A stretch of 64,000 nucleotides of DNA, taken from Thermotalea metallivorans. GTDB taxonomy: Bacteria; Bacillota; Clostridia; Peptostreptococcales; Thermotaleaceae. Numbering within the stretch: position 1 is the first letter of the stretch; every line of letters starts with the position of its first letter. Made by a program: the position numbers and the translations under genes. The stretch is taken from the NCBI RefSeq assembly GCF_001562415.1, contig NZ_LOEE01000072.1, positions 33,783 through 97,782 of the forward strand, read 5' to 3'. Shown piece by piece: positions 9,197 through 18,918 of the stretch. A model generated the notes under the pieces. That model worked only from the letters and a program-made list of their open reading frames with translations, was not told the DNA's origin and made no database searches.

Positions 9197-9673
9197 TTGG
9201 ATAAAAAAATGACCCTTTTGATGTTTAGCGGAGATTATGATAAAGCCTTAGCAGCCTTTATATTGGCCAATTCTGCCAGGGAGATGAATATAGAGGTCAG
9301 TATATTTTTTGCTTTTTGGGGACTGTTTATTTTAAGAAATCCTGAGCATGGGACCATGGAGGACAAGACCAATTTTGAAAAGATGTTTGGAGCACTGACC
9401 CCAAAAGGACCCGAGGATTTGCCTCTTTCAAAAATGAATTTCAGCGGATTGGGAAAGCAAATGCTTTTGGAAATGATGCGAGATGATGAAGCTCCTCGCT
9501 TAATTGATTTCGTGGAAGGAGCGAGAAAAAAAGGAGTAAAATTTTATGGATGCAAGCTGTCCATGGAGATTATGGGCCTAAAACAGGAAGAGTTGATTCC
9601 GGAATTGGAAGTAGTAACGGCGGAAACCTTTATCCAAGAGGCTTTAGAATCGGATATCCAGTTGTTTATATAA
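9197..9673 (+). CDS. DsrE/DsrF-like family protein
   Basis: Soluble 158-residue protein of the DsrE superfamily (peroxiredoxin-like annotation in many genomes). The opening KKMTLLMFSGDYDKALAAFI is the characteristic first strand and helix, and the AREMNIEVSIFFAFWGLFIL stretch follows. FYGCKLSMEIMGL near the C-terminus carries the cysteine typical of sulfur-relay members. The TTG start at 9197 is placed by GAGGAGG nine bases upstream. Related proteins carry sulfur or take part in persulfide transfer; the role here is inferred only. It is flanked by terminators and so is probably monocistronic. Confidence 0.8.
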   Translation: MDKKMTLLMFSGDYDKALAAFILANSAREMNIEVSIFFAFWGLFILRNPEHGTMEDKTNFEKMFGALTPKGPEDLPLSKMNFSGLGKQMLLEMMRDDEAPRLIDFVEGARKKGVKFYGCKLSMEIMGLKQEELIPELEVVTAETFIQEALESDIQLFI

Positions 9674-9680
9674 TCAAAGA

Positions 9681-9727
9681 GCCTGCTTATATCATTATGG
9701 AAGGAAGGGTATAGGCAGGCAATTTTT
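9681..9727 (+). terminator. Rho-independent terminator
   Basis: GCCTGCTTATA (9681-9691) pairs with TATAGGCAGGC (9710-9720) with one G-T pair, followed by AATTTTTATT. It ends the DsrE-like transcript. Confidence 0.75.
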
Positions 9728-9799
9728 ATTCCTTAATTTTATCATGAAAAGCCCTTGCCTAGACATAAAATGAATTATCAATAAAAGAGGAGGGCCCAT

Positions 9800-10840
9800 A
9801 TGTATAAGTCAAATACCTTCAAGATAGCCAGTATCTATATGGGAACAGTAATTGGCGCTGGCTTTGCTTCAGGGCAAGAAATCATGCAGTTTTTTGCCCG
9901 ATATGGCGTCAAAGGTTTGTATGGGATTGCCATCGCTTCGATTTTATTCAGCCTTACTGGCAGTTTGATATTGTTAAAGATCTATTCCGCACGCCTGAAA
10001 TCCTTTGAGGAGTTGCTTCAATCGGTGTTGGGGCCGAAACTGGGAAGGATGGTGAAGGTCGTTTTATACTTGCTATTGCTATCGGGCTATTGTGTCATGC
10101 TGGCGGGGAGTGGGGCCCTATTTCAGGAACAGTTCGGCTTGGGAAAAGGGATAGGGATTTGGGCGATGACGATCGCTGCCTTTATCACCTTTATCTTTAG
10201 CATCAGCGGCTTGGCTTTTGTAAACAGTCTGGTTGTTCCTCTTCTGTTGCTTGGGATCTTATCCATTGGAAGCATGGTGATAGCTCAAAACAATTTTACT
10301 ATGAGCAATGCCTCCGGGGCAATTTTTACCGGTATGACCGGCAACTGGCTGACTTCATCTCTTTTGTATGTAAGCTATAACAGTATTGGCGCCATTGCTG
10401 TCATGGCTTCTTTATTGCCTTTGATAAAACATAAAAGAGTAGCCGTGGGAGGAGGAATCTTAGGAGGATTGGGCCTGGGGTTATTGGCATTTTTCCTATT
10501 GGTGCCTATGTTGATTTTATATACGGACATCAGCGGTGTGGAGATTCCCATGATGGCCGTTGTGGCAGTGCTGGGAGAGAATGTCAAAATTGGTTATGGA
10601 ATTCTCCTGTGGTTGGCTATGCTGACAACGGCCATCGCCAATGGATTTGTTTGCATAGAAGGCATAAAGGATACATTGGGAATTGGACATGTATGGACAT
10701 CCTTAGCATTTTGTATTGCTGCCATACCCTTGGCAAGTTTTGGTTTCAAAAACCTGATCCATACCCTATACCCCTTATTTGGATACATCGGCATCTTCAT
10801 TGTATGTGCTATGTTTTTTCAATCATTTTCTAAAGCATAA
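9800..10840 (+). CDS. YkvI family membrane transporter
   Basis: Polytopic membrane protein of 346 residues with about ten hydrophobic segments, matching the uncharacterised YkvI group (COG3949), which has the LeuT/APC-like fold. The start region FKIASIYMGTVIGAGFASGQ contains the unwound-helix glycine motif GAGFASGQE used for substrate and sodium binding in that fold. The ATG at 9800 follows AGGAGGG. Substrate is unknown; amino acid or cation transport is plausible from the fold alone. It stands alone. Confidence 0.85.
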   Translation: MYKSNTFKIASIYMGTVIGAGFASGQEIMQFFARYGVKGLYGIAIASILFSLTGSLILLKIYSARLKSFEELLQSVLGPKLGRMVKVVLYLLLLSGYCVMLAGSGALFQEQFGLGKGIGIWAMTIAAFITFIFSISGLAFVNSLVVPLLLLGILSIGSMVIAQNNFTMSNASGAIFTGMTGNWLTSSLLYVSYNSIGAIAVMASLLPLIKHKRVAVGGGILGGLGLGLLAFFLLVPMLILYTDISGVEIPMMAVVAVLGENVKIGYGILLWLAMLTTAIANGFVCIEGIKDTLGIGHVWTSLAFCIAAIPLASFGFKNLIHTLYPLFGYIGIFIVCAMFFQSFSKA

Positions 10841-11041
10841 ATTTTAGGACTATCATTTTCAAGAGAATAAGATTTTTTCTACAACTATGAATCATTGGGA
10901 TAACGCTGCCAGCAACGGTGAAGTAAGGTTTTCCAGGGGGATATTTGCAGGATTTAAGCACCTAAGGAGTTCCCTAGGAGGAATTTTACAAGTTTGCTCG
11001 AATAATAGAATACATAGTAATGAGTTTGAGGAGATGCCTAT

Positions 11042-12163
11042 ATGAGCAAAGAGCTGGAGAGTCAACTAATCAAGCAGCGGAAGTTTTTTGAAGATATTTT
11101 ATCGGGAATGAAGGATTGGGTACGGGTGATTGATCAAAACAACAGGGTTATTTTTATGAACGAACCCATGCGGAAATATGTGGGAGACAGAATAGGCCAG
11201 GAATGTTATAAAGCCCTTGGGAAAAATAAACCTTGTGAGTATTGCATTTCCAATCGTGCGATTTTTGATGGAAAATCTATTGCAAAGGAAGAAATTGTTG
11301 ACGGTAGAATTTTCTCGGTGATAAGCTCTCCCATACGTGATGAAAATAATAATATATATTGTGCTGTGGAAGTGTTTCGGGATGTAACGGAAAAAAGGGC
11401 TATGGAGCGATTGCTCTTGGAGCAAAACAAAAAAATGAAGAGTGATCTGAATTTTGCAAAACAGCTGCAGCATAAAATATTGCCGGAAAACAGGATATAC
11501 AACCATACCTTAAAGATTGCGTCGAAATATATTCCCAGTGAGATTTTGGGTGGGGATGTATATGATGTTATTGAAATCAACGATGATGATCTCGGGATGT
11601 ATATTGCCGATGTCTCCGGCCATGGTGTCACTTCTTCCATGATGACGATGTTTATCCGGCAAACCTTAAAAAATCTAGGGGACAAGGCCATAGATCCGGC
11701 GGTAACCCTGCAGTATCTATACCACCGCTACCGGGAGTTAAATATTGACGACCAGTACTATATTACCATATTCTACGGGGTATATAACAAAGGCACACGG
11801 CTTTTTACCTACGCCAATGCCGGCCATAACTGTATGCCTATACTCATCAACAAGAATGGGGTAGAGGAGATTTCCATCGGGGGATTGCCCATTTGTACCA
11901 TTTTTGAAGAGGTAGATTATGAGAAAAGGCAAGTTATCCTAGAAAAGGGGGACAAGCTACTTTTTTATACCGATGGAATTTCTGAAGCATACAATGTGCA
12001 AGAAGGATTTTTCCAAAATACAAAGGTTTTAGAGGTGTGCCTAGAAAATAGGGACAAAGGCACCGAACTATTGATTGATGCGGTAATTGATAGGGTGAAA
12101 CATTTTGCCACAGAGGAGATAAAGGATGATATTGCTATTATGGCAGGTGAAATCATAGGCTAA
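11042..12163 (+). CDS. PAS domain plus SpoIIE/RsbU-type PP2C serine phosphatase
   Basis: Signalling phosphatase of 373 residues. A PAS sensor occupies roughly residues 12-120 (VIDQNNRVIFMNEP, then the conserved CYKALG and PCEYC segment). A short coiled coil (ERLLLEQNKKMKSDLNFAKQ) leads to the SpoIIE-type PP2C domain. Metal-binding signatures GGDVYD, ADVSGHGVTSSMM and KGDKLLFYTDGISEA are intact. Such enzymes dephosphorylate anti-anti-sigma factors. The ATG is placed by GAGGAGATG upstream. No partner kinase or anti-sigma gene is adjacent, and a terminator follows, so the target is unknown. Confidence 0.88.
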   Translation: MSKELESQLIKQRKFFEDILSGMKDWVRVIDQNNRVIFMNEPMRKYVGDRIGQECYKALGKNKPCEYCISNRAIFDGKSIAKEEIVDGRIFSVISSPIRDENNNIYCAVEVFRDVTEKRAMERLLLEQNKKMKSDLNFAKQLQHKILPENRIYNHTLKIASKYIPSEILGGDVYDVIEINDDDLGMYIADVSGHGVTSSMMTMFIRQTLKNLGDKAIDPAVTLQYLYHRYRELNIDDQYYITIFYGVYNKGTRLFTYANAGHNCMPILINKNGVEEISIGGLPICTIFEEVDYEKRQVILEKGDKLLFYTDGISEAYNVQEGFFQNTKVLEVCLENRDKGTELLIDAVIDRVKHFATEEIKDDIAIMAGEIIG

Positions 12164-12184
12164 GAAATAAGGAAAAAGCAAAAA

Positions 12185-12217
12185 GGAGAGTTCGGTTGCT
12201 GCCAGCTCTCTTTTTTT
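12185..12217 (+). terminator. Rho-independent terminator
   Basis: GAGAG (12186-12190) pairs with CTCTC (12206-12210), with an inner GG/CC pairing, followed by seven T. It separates the phosphatase from the DUF5711 gene. Confidence 0.75.
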
Positions 12218-12265
12218 CAGAAGAAATTTATCATGAAATGTAGGAATTCTGCAGGAGGAGAAGAA

Positions 12266-13390
12266 ATGGTACGGAAAAGAAAACCATGGGGAAGATGGAT
12301 AATTGCAACATTGACTATTACCATTTTTATATTTGGCAGCACCAAGGGGATTGCTTGGATCAAAACCTTGACGGGCCGGGGAGAGTTGGAATTAAAAAAA
12401 ATAGGTACTATCCCCTATCAAAAAAATGAGGATACCATCATACAACCCTTTGAAAACCATATTGCCCTATACAATCAGGGAAAGCTGGCGGTATATAACA
12501 GCCAGGGTCAGATGATATGGGAAAAGGAGCAAAGGATTGAAAATCCTATTTTACACAGCAGTGGCAAGCTGTTGTTTTTGGGGGATAAGGACAAGGGGGA
12601 AATCTACAGTTTTGATACCCTGGGGAATGTAGTTTTTTATGTAAAGCCGGGAAAAGCCTTTCGGGACATGGCCTGCAACCAAGGATACATGGTTTTATGG
12701 GGTGAGGAAAAAGAACTTGGAGGAACAATTTTTATCTATGATCCCAAGGGACAACAAAAGGGGATTATCCACTTGAATAAAGGACATATTGTAGATGGGG
12801 CAGTTTCAAAGGATGGAGAGATGGTTGCCCTATCGGTACTGGATGTGGAAAATGATCAACTAAAAACCAATGTGATTCTCTATGGAGCAAAGGGAAAGCT
12901 GTTGGGGGGCAATCTATACGAAAACGAGATTATCACAAAGCTTTTTTTCCATGGGGACAACAGATTGTTCCATGTAGGCGATAGGCATCTGATGGCCTTT
13001 GAAAAAGAAAAGGGATTGTTATGGAGCAGAGAAATCGACGGATCAGTCCATAAAATGGCATGGAATCCTCAGGGTTTTGCCGTACTCAGTTTGGTCAATA
13101 ATAAAAAGATGATGATTGATACCAAAAATCGCAATTATCTTCTGGCAGTAGATATGGATGGGAAAGAATTGGGGAGGACTGCAATAAAGGGAGATATATT
13201 GGGTATTGATACAAGGGGAAAAAATATAGTCACCTTTACAAGAAGAACCCTATATGTCTTCTCTAAGGAAGGCAAAGGGCTGGGAGAGAAAAAAGTCTAC
13301 AATGATCTTCAAAATGTTTGTATGTTGACCAATGATACTATGGTCTTGGTGTTAAGTAACAGGCTGGAAATGATGCGAATAAAAAAATGA
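12266..13390 (+). CDS. DUF5711 family protein, membrane-anchored beta-propeller
   Basis: A single N-terminal membrane segment (IIATLTITIFIFGS) is followed by a large extracytoplasmic part with repeated beta-propeller-like blades (for example GQMIWEKEQRI, LGNVVFYVKPG, DGKELGRTAIKG). This matches the clostridial DUF5711 family, function unknown. The ATG at 12266 follows GGAGGAG. The next gene, a CvpA homologue, starts 14 bases after the stop, so the two form an operon. A scaffolding or sensing role at the envelope is a guess from architecture. Confidence 0.75.
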   Translation: MVRKRKPWGRWIIATLTITIFIFGSTKGIAWIKTLTGRGELELKKIGTIPYQKNEDTIIQPFENHIALYNQGKLAVYNSQGQMIWEKEQRIENPILHSSGKLLFLGDKDKGEIYSFDTLGNVVFYVKPGKAFRDMACNQGYMVLWGEEKELGGTIFIYDPKGQQKGIIHLNKGHIVDGAVSKDGEMVALSVLDVENDQLKTNVILYGAKGKLLGGNLYENEIITKLFFHGDNRLFHVGDRHLMAFEKEKGLLWSREIDGSVHKMAWNPQGFAVLSLVNNKKMMIDTKNRNYLLAVDMDGKELGRTAIKGDILGIDTRGKNIVTFTRRTLYVFSKEGKGLGEKKVYNDLQNVCMLTNDTMVLVLSNRLEMMRIKK

Positions 13391-13403
13391 TAGGGGTGTA
13401 GGC

Positions 13404-14105
13404 ATGAGCTGGGTGGATGTGTTGATTCTGGTAATTCTTTTTATCAATGGAATGCATGGCTGGCAGAGGGGTCTGATCTATACTTTTTTTAGTATGATGG
13501 GCTTTCTGATTGCGGGATTTGTTGCTAAGATGTACCATCCTGTGCTCTCGGCCTATATGATGAAAAACCCGAAGTTTTTTCTGTTTTTCCATGATATGGT
13601 GTGGAGAAGAATAAAGATAGCCATTGCCGGAGAAGGAGCTTCCATGGGTATGGTTCCCGGTGAAAATATATTTCAAGTGCTGCGGTTTCCTAAAGGCTTG
13701 GAGACCCTGCTGATGAAGAATGAAGTGATACAAGACTATAGTGCCAAGGCCATGGAGGGGGTTCAGAGTTATATTGCCGATGTGCTCACCCGGATGTTTA
13801 TTGATTGTATCAGTATCTTGATTTTATTTATGACAATAAAAATCATTTTGAATCTGTTGGCCTATGGGCTGAATGGGATTGCATCCTTGCCTGTTTTAAA
13901 CGGAATGAATCGATTGGGAGGGTTATCCCTAGGGGTGATGAAGGGGTTGTTTATCGTCTTGATTTTTCTTACGATGATCACTCCCTTTGCAGCCATGGCC
14001 GAAAAGAATATCTTTACCGAGGGTGTAGATGCCTCTGTTTTAGGAAAATATTTATACAATCATAATCCCATTATTGCCATGTTTGAGAAATTCACAGAAA
14101 TATAG
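13404..14105 (+). CDS. CvpA family membrane protein
   Basis: Membrane protein of 233 residues. The opening WVDVLILVILFINGMHGWQR and the following hydrophobic helices match the CvpA family, named for colicin V production in E. coli and linked to envelope integrity. Four hydrophobic regions are visible, with a longer loop between the second and third than in the shortest members. It is translated from an ATG behind AGGGGTG, in operon with the DUF5711 gene. Its molecular activity is not known. Confidence 0.82.
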   Translation: MSWVDVLILVILFINGMHGWQRGLIYTFFSMMGFLIAGFVAKMYHPVLSAYMMKNPKFFLFFHDMVWRRIKIAIAGEGASMGMVPGENIFQVLRFPKGLETLLMKNEVIQDYSAKAMEGVQSYIADVLTRMFIDCISILILFMTIKIILNLLAYGLNGIASLPVLNGMNRLGGLSLGVMKGLFIVLIFLTMITPFAAMAEKNIFTEGVDASVLGKYLYNHNPIIAMFEKFTEI

Positions 14106-14167
14106 CGGAGAAACATAGATAAAATTTATAGAAATACGGAGATTCATAGATAAAATCTATAGAATGG
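14106..14167. repeat. Two tandem copies of a 31-base palindromic unit
   Basis: CGGAG begins each unit (14106 and 14137), and each contains CATAGATAAAATxTATAG (14114-14131 and 14145-14162), in which ATAGAT and ATCTAT can pair (one G-T pair in the first). The units are 31 bases apart, three helical turns. Placement ahead of the yedF gene suggests regulator sites. Confidence 0.6.
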
Positions 14168-14230
14168 AAGGGAAGATTATCGATATAATAAACGTAGGAT
14201 TATTTCAACGAAAGAATCGGAGGAAAGAAA

Positions 14231-14818
14231 ATGAACAGACAAATTGATGCGAGGGGCATGGGCTGCCCGAAGCCCGTAATTGAGACAAAAAAAATATTGG
14301 ATACTTTGAAGGAAGGCAGCGTTACTACCATTGTCGATAATGAAGTTGCAAAGGAAAATGTAATCAAACTGGCCCAAAGCATGGCTTACCATGTAGATGT
14401 AAGAGAACATGATGGGAATTTTTATATCAATATTTATAAAGAGGATATGGGAAAAGAAACCGCCATGAAGCCAATCAATAAAAAGGATATGGTGCTGCTG
14501 ATCGCCAGTGAAGTCATGGGAGAGGGTGCTTTTGAATTGGGCAAAGTACTTATGAAAGGATTTATCTACACATTGACGGAGAGTCAGCCCTATCCCAAGG
14601 CAATCCTATTTGTCAATTCTGGTGTGAAGCTGACGACGGAAGGATCTGAGGTCATCCACTATTTAAGACAAATGGAGGGTGACGGAGTGGAGATTTTATC
14701 CTGCGGTACTTGTCTAGATTATTTTAATCTGAAAAACAAACTGTTGGTTGGCGGTGTAACCAATATGTATACCATTGTAGAGAAAATGAACAGTGCAAAA
14801 AATACGGTAAAGATATAG
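14231..14818 (+). CDS. yedF: YedF, sulfurtransferase-like selenium metabolism protein
   Basis: Two-domain protein of 195 residues. The N-terminal TusA/SirA-like domain starts with IDARGMGCPKPVIETKK, with the Cys-Pro motif expected to carry a sulfur or selenium atom. The C-terminal half (KDMVLLIASEVMGEGAFELG, then SCGTCLDYF) is DsrE-like. This fusion is the form called YedF that co-occurs with selenophosphate genes. The ATG follows CGGAGGAAAG. The next gene, DUF3343, starts nine bases after the stop and is a known partner. No selD or selA is in this window. Confidence 0.9.
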   Translation: MNRQIDARGMGCPKPVIETKKILDTLKEGSVTTIVDNEVAKENVIKLAQSMAYHVDVREHDGNFYINIYKEDMGKETAMKPINKKDMVLLIASEVMGEGAFELGKVLMKGFIYTLTESQPYPKAILFVNSGVKLTTEGSEVIHYLRQMEGDGVEILSCGTCLDYFNLKNKLLVGGVTNMYTIVEKMNSAKNTVKI

Positions 14819-14827
14819 AGGAAGGCT

Positions 14828-15088
14828 ATGTTGGAAAAAGAATTTTATGTAATCTCTTTTGATTCTACCCACCATGCCCTCAAAACAGAGAAGTTGCTAA
14901 AGGGCAGATTTCCGGTGGAAATGATTCCTACGCCCAGAGAAATCAGTGCCAGTTGTGGTCTTTCCATCAAGTTTTCAAAGGCTATTTTTGATCCTGTGAT
15001 GGAAATGCTGAAAGAAGACCAAGGAGAATACAAGGTTTTTCGCATAGAAAAATCAAGTAACGGCAGGCATGTGACAAAAGTATCTTGA
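14828..15088 (+). CDS. DUF3343 domain protein, putative Se/S carrier partner of YedF
   Basis: An 86-residue protein. FYVISFDSTHHALKTEKLLK and the later PTPREISASCGLSIKFS are the hallmark of DUF3343, with one cysteine in the conserved SCG turn. The family is associated with selenium metabolism genes and is thought to be a carrier, though the chemistry is unproven. It lies in operon with yedF, and its end overlaps the region from which the MscS gene is translated. Confidence 0.85.
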   Translation: MLEKEFYVISFDSTHHALKTEKLLKGRFPVEMIPTPREISASCGLSIKFSKAIFDPVMEMLKEDQGEYKVFRIEKSSNGRHVTKVS

Positions 15089-15108
15089 TGGAGGGGGATG
15101 AGGTTCAT

Positions 15109-15987
15109 TTGAAAGAAATGTATCAAAGTATTCTTCATAAACTTCAAGAAGTGCTTATCTTGTATACCCATCCTGATAAACTGGCGGAATATACAGGCAA
15201 ATTGGTGAAAATTGTACTGATTCTATTTGTGGCAATCATAGCCATTCGATTTATGAATGTAGTGGTAGATAAATTTTTTAACAATAGGGAAAAACTCAAA
15301 ATCATTGGAGAGGAGAAGAGATTTAATACCTTAAAGGGAATCACCAAGAGCATTTTGAGATATACCATTTATTTCATTGCCTTTACGCCCATTTTGGAAA
15401 CGCTGGGGGTAAAGGTTTCTTCCCTTATTGCGGCAGCAGGAATCGGCGGCTTGGCCATTGGTTTTGGCGCCCAGAATCTGGTGCGGGATGTCATTACGGG
15501 TTTTTTTATCCTGCTGGAGGACCAATTTCATGTAGGAGACTATATTGAAACGGGGGGCAAGTCGGGAATCGTAGAGGAAATGGCCTTGCGAGTGACCAAG
15601 ATCCGGGATTTTAATGGGGACCTCCATATTATTCCCAATGGTTCCATCGACAAGGTAACCAATAAATGTCGTGGAAACATGCGGGCTTGGGTGGACGTGA
15701 GCATTGCCTATGAGGAGAATATAGACAATGCCATCCGCGTATTGGATGAAGTATGTCAGGAAGTGGCCCAGGAAAATGATAAGATTTTGGAAGGACCTAC
15801 GGTTCTGGGAGTGACGAAGCTGGGAGAATCGGAAGTCGTCATCTCTATTATGGCCAAAACTGTACCTATGGAGCAGTGGGCGATTGAGAGGGAATTAAGA
15901 AAGAGAATAAAGAGAAGATTGGATGAAAAAGGCATTGAGATTCCTTATCCCAGAAGGGTAATCATCCAGTCGGCAGATCGAAGATAA
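15109..15987 (+). CDS. MscS family small-conductance mechanosensitive channel
   Basis: Three N-terminal hydrophobic segments lead to the MscS pore helix and beta-domain. The stretch AAGIGGLAIGFGAQNLVRD and the following DQFHVGDYIE are the family hallmark, with glycine and alanine packing along the pore. The C-terminal cytoplasmic vestibule (KRRLDEKGIEIPYPRR) is complete. I favour the TTG at 15109 or the ATG at 15118, behind GGAGGGGGATGAGG; an earlier in-frame codon at 15085 lies inside the DUF3343 gene. The channel releases osmolytes on hypo-osmotic shock. The MscS gene follows the selenium pair without a terminator. Confidence 0.9.
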   Translation: MKEMYQSILHKLQEVLILYTHPDKLAEYTGKLVKIVLILFVAIIAIRFMNVVVDKFFNNREKLKIIGEEKRFNTLKGITKSILRYTIYFIAFTPILETLGVKVSSLIAAAGIGGLAIGFGAQNLVRDVITGFFILLEDQFHVGDYIETGGKSGIVEEMALRVTKIRDFNGDLHIIPNGSIDKVTNKCRGNMRAWVDVSIAYEENIDNAIRVLDEVCQEVAQENDKILEGPTVLGVTKLGESEVVISIMAKTVPMEQWAIERELRKRIKRRLDEKGIEIPYPRRVIIQSADRR

Positions 15988-15993
15988 AGAAAG

Positions 15994-16023
15994 CCCGGGC
16001 AAAAGATCCCGGGTTATATTTTT
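15994..16023 (+). terminator. Rho-independent terminator
   Basis: CCCGGG (15994-15999) pairs with CCCGGG (16008-16013), loop CAAAAGAT, followed by a T-rich tail. It closes the yedF-DUF3343-mscS transcript. Confidence 0.75.
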
Positions 16024-16194
16024 CCATGATGAATTTATGTTATAATAAAGTAAATTTGAAAGTGATCATTTCTATTATAAAGGATAGTCCAGAATAATTT
16101 TTGGAAAAATTACGCAATTTATAAAAGGGAAAAACTTTGAGCATTTTTAATCAATAAATTTGACGATATTATGAAAATAATGGAGAGGGTTTGT

Positions 16195-18471
16195 ATGAAA
16201 AAATGTTCTATGTGCCATAAAAACATGGCAGTTGTTTTTGCGACGAAAATTGAACATGGAAAGTCTGAAATGAAAGGTTTGTGTATAGAATGCGCTAAAA
16301 AACTGGGGATTCCTGTAATTGACCAGATCATGGAGCAGACAGGCATGACCCGGGAAGAGGTGGAAAGCTTAACAGAGCAAATGAACGATACCTTTGATGA
16401 TATGGAGATGGAGGGTTTTGATGAAAATAAGACGTTAATGGATCTTTTCAACGGTTCTTTCTCTCCCGCTGATGCCATAGGCTATAGGGAGGATGAGGCC
16501 GAAGGCAGGAAGCAAGGGTCCAGTGTAAAGGATAAGTCCAAAGATAAGAAGGCCAAAGGAAAGAAGAAGTACCTAGAAATGTATGGAACAAACTTGACGG
16601 AAAAGGCCAGAAATCAAGAAATAGACAAGATTATCGGAAGACATAGGGAGATAGACAGGGTTGTACAAATTCTCAACAGAAGGTCAAAAAACAATCCCAT
16701 ACTGATCGGAGAGCCGGGGGTAGGGAAAACTGCCATTGCAGAAGGCTTGGCAGTTCGTATTGTTGAGAAGCAGGTTCCGGCCAAGTTATTTCATAGGGAG
16801 GTTTATCTTTTGGATCTGACGGCCATTGTGGCTGGCACCCAGTTTAGGGGTCAGTTTGAGGGCCGAATGAAGGCCATTATCAACGAAGCCCAGGAGTGTG
16901 GCAATATCATTTTGGTGATTGATGAAGTTCACAACATCATGGGAGCAGGAGAGGTCCATGGGGGCGTGATGAATGCAGCCAATATCTTGAAGCCTGCCCT
17001 TGCCCGGGGAGAAATACAAATCATCGGGGCAACGACCCTTGAAGAATACAGAAAGCATATTGAGAAAGATTCTGCCTTGGAACGAAGATTTCAGCCAGTA
17101 CTGGTGGAGGAGCCTAACATAGAGGAAACCATCGAGATTTTAAAAGGAATCAAGGACTATTATGAGGATTTCCACAAGGTAAAGATATCCGATGAAGTCA
17201 TTGAAGCGGCAGCAAGGCTGTCGGAAAGATATATAACGGATAGATATTTGCCTGATAAAGCCATTGATGTTCTTGACGAGGCCGGCTCAAAAGTGAATCT
17301 GAGGAATCAAGGACTTGTGGAACTGGAAGCCCTGAAGGAGGAATTGGGAAAAATACAGGAACAAATTGAGGCTGCGGCCCGAGACAATGACTATGAAAGG
17401 GCAGCCCAATACAAGATGCAGGAGTGTGCAATCCAGGAAAAAATAGAAGAAATTGAGAAACAATCAGGCGAAAGTGAGATTACCGTGGAGGATGTGGCTG
17501 CCGTGATTGAGGCATGGACAAAGATCCCCGTGCAAAAGATTACGGAGAAAGAGGCTCAGAAACTTTTAGCATTAGAGGATAAACTCCACGAGCGGGTCAT
17601 CGGCCAGCATGAGGCTATTGCCAGTCTGGCCAGGGCCATACGGCGAAACCGTTCCGGCTTTAGAAAAAGGAAAAAACCTTCATCCTTTATTTTTGTAGGG
17701 CCTACGGGGGTAGGAAAGACGGAGTTGGTAAGGGCCTTGGCGGCAGAGCTTTTTGGCAGTGAAGAAGCCATGATCCGGGTGGATATGTCGGAATACATGG
17801 AAAAACACACGGTATCCAAGTTGATCGGGGCACCGCCGGGATATATAGGACATGATCAGGGAGGCCAATTGACGGAAAAGGTGAGAAGAAAACCCTACGC
17901 TGTGATTTTATTGGATGAGATTGAGAAGGCCCATCCCGATGTTTTTCATATACTGCTGCAAATTCTAGAGGATGGAAGACTGACGGATAGCCAGGGCAGA
18001 ACCGTACACTTTGACAACACTGTCATCATCATGACATCCAATGCCGGAACTCATTTGAAATCCTATGGTATTGGTTTTGCAAAGGAAGGATATGAAGCCT
18101 TGGAAAGCCGTATAAAGGATGCTGTTAGAGAAACATTCAGGCCCGAATTTTTGAATAGGGTAGATGAGATTATTGTATTTTCCCACCTTACCAGGGAAGA
18201 ACTTTGTCAAATTGTAGATCTTATGCTGAAGGAAGTGGTGGAAGAAGTAAAGGAAAAAGGCATGACCATAGAGATTTCAGACGAAGTTAAGGAATTTATA
18301 TTGGAAAAGGGATATAGTGAAAAATATGGTGCACGACCCTTGCGAAAGACAATTCAAAGATACATTGAAGATGAAATTGCAGAACAATACCTGAAAAATC
18401 ATTTGGTTGAGGGGACCCATATAAAAATGGAAATGGAAAAGGGAAAAATTGTGTTACAAAAAGAGTTGTAG
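16195..18471 (+). CDS. ClpE-like AAA+ unfoldase with N-terminal zinc finger
   Basis: Class I Clp ATPase of 758 residues that unfolds proteins, usually for ClpP. The N-terminus has a four-cysteine zinc finger (Cys4, Cys7, Cys30, Cys33) as in ClpE and McsA, in place of the ClpC N-domain. The first AAA module has GEPGVGKT and [16 protein letters not shown]-like coiled coil ([15 protein letters not shown]) lies between the modules. The second has [11 protein letters not shown] and [12 protein letters not shown]. The ATG at 16195 follows GGAGAGG; an in-frame ATG at 16171 has no site. I see no CtsR box upstream, so heat-shock control is not shown. DUF951 follows 22 bases on. Confidence 0.9.
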   Translation: MKKCSMCHKNMAVVFATKIEHGKSEMKGLCIECAKKLGIPVIDQIMEQTGMTREEVESLTEQMNDTFDDMEMEGFDENKTLMDLFNGSFSPADAIGYREDEAEGRKQGSSVKDKSKDKKAKGKKKYLEMYGTNLTEKARNQEIDKIIGRHREIDRVVQILNRRSKNNPILIGEPGVGKTAIAEGLAVRIVEKQVPAKLFHREVYLLDLTAIVAGTQFRGQFEGRMKAIINEAQECGNIILVIDEVHNIMGAGEVHGGVMNAANILKPALARGEIQIIGATTLEEYRKHIEKDSALERRFQPVLVEEPNIEETIEILKGIKDYYEDFHKVKISDEVIEAAARLSERYITDRYLPDKAIDVLDEAGSKVNLRNQGLVELEALKEELGKIQEQIEAAARDNDYERAAQYKMQECAIQEKIEEIEKQSGESEITVEDVAAVIEAWTKIPVQKITEKEAQKLLALEDKLHERVIGQHEAIASLARAIRRNRSGFRKRKKPSSFIFVGPTGVGKTELVRALAAELFGSEEAMIRVDMSEYMEKHTVSKLIGAPPGYIGHDQGGQLTEKVRRKPYAVILLDEIEKAHPDVFHILLQILEDGRLTDSQGRTVHFDNTVIIMTSNAGTHLKSYGIGFAKEGYEALESRIKDAVRETFRPEFLNRVDEIIVFSHLTREELCQIVDLMLKEVVEEVKEKGMTIEISDEVKEFILEKGYSEKYGARPLRKTIQRYIEDEIAEQYLKNHLVEGTHIKMEMEKGKIVLQKEL

Positions 18472-18493
18472 GAAAAAGAAAGGATGAGGTTGT

Positions 18494-18688
18494 ATGCCGA
18501 TGGATTTAAGATTGGGAGATATTGTTGAGGTAAAAAAAAATCATCCCTGTGGGAATAATAAATTTGAAATCATGAGGACAGGAATGGATTTCCGCATCCG
18601 ATGCCTGGGCTGCGATAAGCAGGTTTGGATTTCCAGGGTAAACTTAGAGAAGAGAATAAAAAAGATTTTAGAAAGAAAAGAAGTATAA
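18494..18688 (+). CDS. DUF951 family small protein
   Basis: A 64-residue basic protein. LRLGDIVEVKKNHPCG and IRCLGCDKQVWISR match DUF951, with cysteines that may bind metal. The family is common in Firmicutes and often sits beside rpsF and ssb, as it nearly does here. The OB-like strand pattern and basic charge suggest nucleic-acid or ribosome contact, but function is unknown. The start is the ATG at 18494; the upstream AGGATGAGG provides the ribosome binding site. Confidence 0.88.
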   Translation: MPMDLRLGDIVEVKKNHPCGNNKFEIMRTGMDFRIRCLGCDKQVWISRVNLEKRIKKILERKEV

Positions 18689-18918
18689 CTCCAACATATT
18701 CCTGTGGAAAAATATGCAAAACCTTTTGATGGTCCATAGAGAGATTTCAAGTATTCGGCAGCAAAACACAGAATTTTCTTACAAATTTTGTTGCATGTAT
18801 ACAAAAATTTTTTAAAAATCCCCACAAAAAACACGGGATTCATGATATAATAATAATGGATAATTGGTCGGGCAAACCTTTTCCTCATTGAAATTTTATT
18901 GTGGAGGTGCTTTGGAAA

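Noticed and set aside
14231..15088. Selenocysteine codon in the YedF or DUF3343 gene
   Set aside because: Both genes carry ordinary cysteine codons at the key positions and no in-frame TGA with a following SECIS-like hairpin.
16024..16194. CtsR operator before the ClpE-like gene
   Set aside because: No tandem GGTCAAA heptads are seen on either strand.
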